Under the pieces are notes generated by a model. That model did no database searches. It was not told the origin of the DNA and saw only the letters and a list, made by a program, of their open reading frames with translations. Positions 62,881 through 64,000 of a stretch of DNA of 64,000 nt are shown here, piece after piece; the stretch's first letter is position 1, and the number at the start of each line of letters is the position of its first letter. The DNA comes from Megalonaias nervosa (Eukaryota > Mollusca > Bivalvia > Unionida > Unionidae), in NCBI GenBank assembly GCA_016617855.1, contig JAECUM010009360.1, positions 57,985-121,984 on the forward strand, read 5' to 3'. The translations under genes and the position numbers were made by a program.

Positions 62881-63140
62881 AGCAGCAGGCAGGGTGAACC
62901 AACTAAAATTAATTGACCCGGTAAGTAAACTAAACGCGCTATAAAAATAAAAACAAAAAGTCAAAAATAAAATAACAAAAATGAGCTAATCCAAACGATT
63001 TATTATCCGTTTTGGAAATAATATCGGTTAGAAGGTTCGGTTTAGCGTTATTGACCTGATTTTTTCAGCCTTTGTAGGAACCTTTATTTTTCAGACAAAT
63101 GACAATTCAGACAAAAGGTCTGTTCACCCTGCCTGCTGCT
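62881..63140. repeat. PLE-B right TIR, 260 bp
   Basis: Begins AGCAGCAGGCAGGGTGAAC and ends GTTCACCCTGCCTGCTGCT. Reverse complement of the left TIR with a few substitutions and small indels (for example around CAGACAAATGACAATTCAGAC). Confidence 0.95.
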
Positions 63141-64000
63141 GTTTTTGTACCCTCTAAGGTCTGTGGTGTTGTGATTTTTATTAAACAGAATTTTTTCAAA
63201 AATTTATTTACATATATTTTCGAATGGGGTATTGTTTTGTCCCTAATGTGTGGAGAACCCAGGATGGTTCTCACTCTTAACGGGTTGTTTATCCATCCAG
63301 TTGCATCATTGTCCGAGGCGGAGTCTATTCCCTGTATGTTTCAGTGATCTTTGCCAAGGATTTCCGAAGTTCTGTGTCTGCTATCTGTGTGTTTGCTATA
63401 TTATTTGTTTGCTATAGATTTTGTTCTTAGGAAGGCTCTAGGGTATAGAATGAGCAGAGATAATCACTCTGTATCATCACCACTAACAGCGGAACTTCGG
63501 AAAGTTTGTCTAGACATACAAAGACCTGTTGACTGTATCTCCATCCACCTTTTAGGCGTAAACAGATTGAACCAATCAGACGGATCGACACAACAGCCAT
63601 AAGGAAGTTGATGTAAGCAGTAACCCGTATGTAAACATGACCAGGAAGTGTTATAATCCTAGCACAAAGGGAACAAGGCTGTAACAACCATGACATCAAT
63701 ATGACTTCCTACAACGAAACAGTTAAAACTATCCTTGCTGGTAATTTTTAGCATGCTAAACATGGAAAAAAAACAACAAAAAAACAAAAACAAAATGCGT
63801 ATAGCACAATTTAACGAATGTGGTAAAATGTGGTAGGTTGATGGAAAGTTTCGAAAAGTCCATTCCAGCAATCCTGTAATTTCACTTCCTCATTCATGAC
63901 TGACTTTGTATGCTGAAGTTTGAAGTTTAAGAAAAAAGAAACAAAGTAAGATACAACTAATATGCATGACGGCTTTGATTTATCCTTCTGTTTATTTTTG
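63141..64000. other. right flank of PLE-B, no gene seen
   Basis: Host-like flank; short frames only, without motifs. No continuation of the left-flank sequence and no matching target duplication. Confidence 0.5.

Larger units (their letters stand above)
46900..63140. mobile_element. PLE-B: full-length 16.2-kb Polinton-like element
   Basis: Bounded by ~256/260-bp TIRs in inverted orientation. Contains packaging ATPase, PLA2 protein, integrase, PolB-helicase-HNH, zinc ribbon, HNH nuclease, unknown small gene, penton-like protein, membrane protein, fibre candidate, protease, MCP, pVI-like protein and a coiled-coil/Q-rich protein. Virion genes (55.7-62.8 kb) are all on the minus strand, with nearly no spacing. 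Length and gene set fit Polintons/adintoviruses. No 5-8-bp target duplication was found at the ends. Decay is moderate: at least seven genes intact, about six broken. Confidence 0.93.

Noticed and set aside
46894..63146. Six-base target duplication for PLE-B
   Set aside because: ACCCGG and GTTTTT do not match, nor do 5- to 8-bp variants.

Overview
This is eukaryotic, AT-rich DNA, most likely from a marine invertebrate and probably a bivalve mollusc. That host guess is inferred from a lectin-type exon with splice signals, tRNA-derived SINEs, a Gmr1-order Ty3/Gypsy relic and long microsatellites. Most of the window is integrated Polinton/Maverick-like (adintovirus-like) virus elements in several states of decay. 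I call them PLE-A, PLE-B, PLE-B' and PLE-C.

Layout. About 1-10.5 kb is PLE-A, cut by the window start: minor capsid 3' end, major capsid protein (MCP, frameshifted), core/lytic protein, adenain-type protease, zinc ribbon, phospholipase A2 (PLA2) protein, chromodomain integrase, two unknown genes, an HNH-NUMOD nuclease and a 1139-residue protein-primed family-B DNA polymerase. About 10.5-14.3 kb holds a NUMOD fragment, a MITE-like palindrome, an ATPase-like fragment, repeats, two SINEs and a lectin exon. About 14.3-21.25 kb is a giant imperfect inverted repeat. 21.3-36.5 kb is PLE-B', a rearranged and heavily mutated relative of PLE-B, interrupted by a solo LTR. About 37.5-45.35 kb is PLE-C, a relic with PolB and MCP, split by a Gmr1-like retrotransposon relic. 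46,900-63,140 is PLE-B, a 16.2-kb element with both terminal inverted repeats (TIRs). The last 0.9 kb shows nothing recognisable.

How the genes fit together. All elements share a virion module: MCP, pVI/pX-like amphipathic proteins, adenain-like protease, and a PLA2-domain protein as in parvovirus VP1. PLE-B adds an A32/FtsK-type packaging ATPase, a penton-like candidate, a membrane protein and a fibre candidate with phage-tail-like repeats. Integration is by a DDE integrase. The replication modules differ. PLE-A and PLE-C use a Polinton-type PolB. PLE-B and PLE-B' encode a divergent PolB in one reading unit with an SF1 (Pif1/RecD-like) helicase and a C-terminal zinc HNH-like module. A motif TATAATG overlaps the start codon of many genes in PLE-A, PLE-B and PLE-B'.

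Integrity. PLE-B keeps intact frames for the ATPase, PLA2, HNH, MCP, protease, fibre and membrane protein. Its replication gene, integrase, penton-like gene, pVI-like gene and Q-rich gene carry stops or frameshifts, several in A/T homopolymers, so it looks like a decaying provirus (or, less likely, carries assembly errors). Broken genes are described as broken and are not reconstructed.
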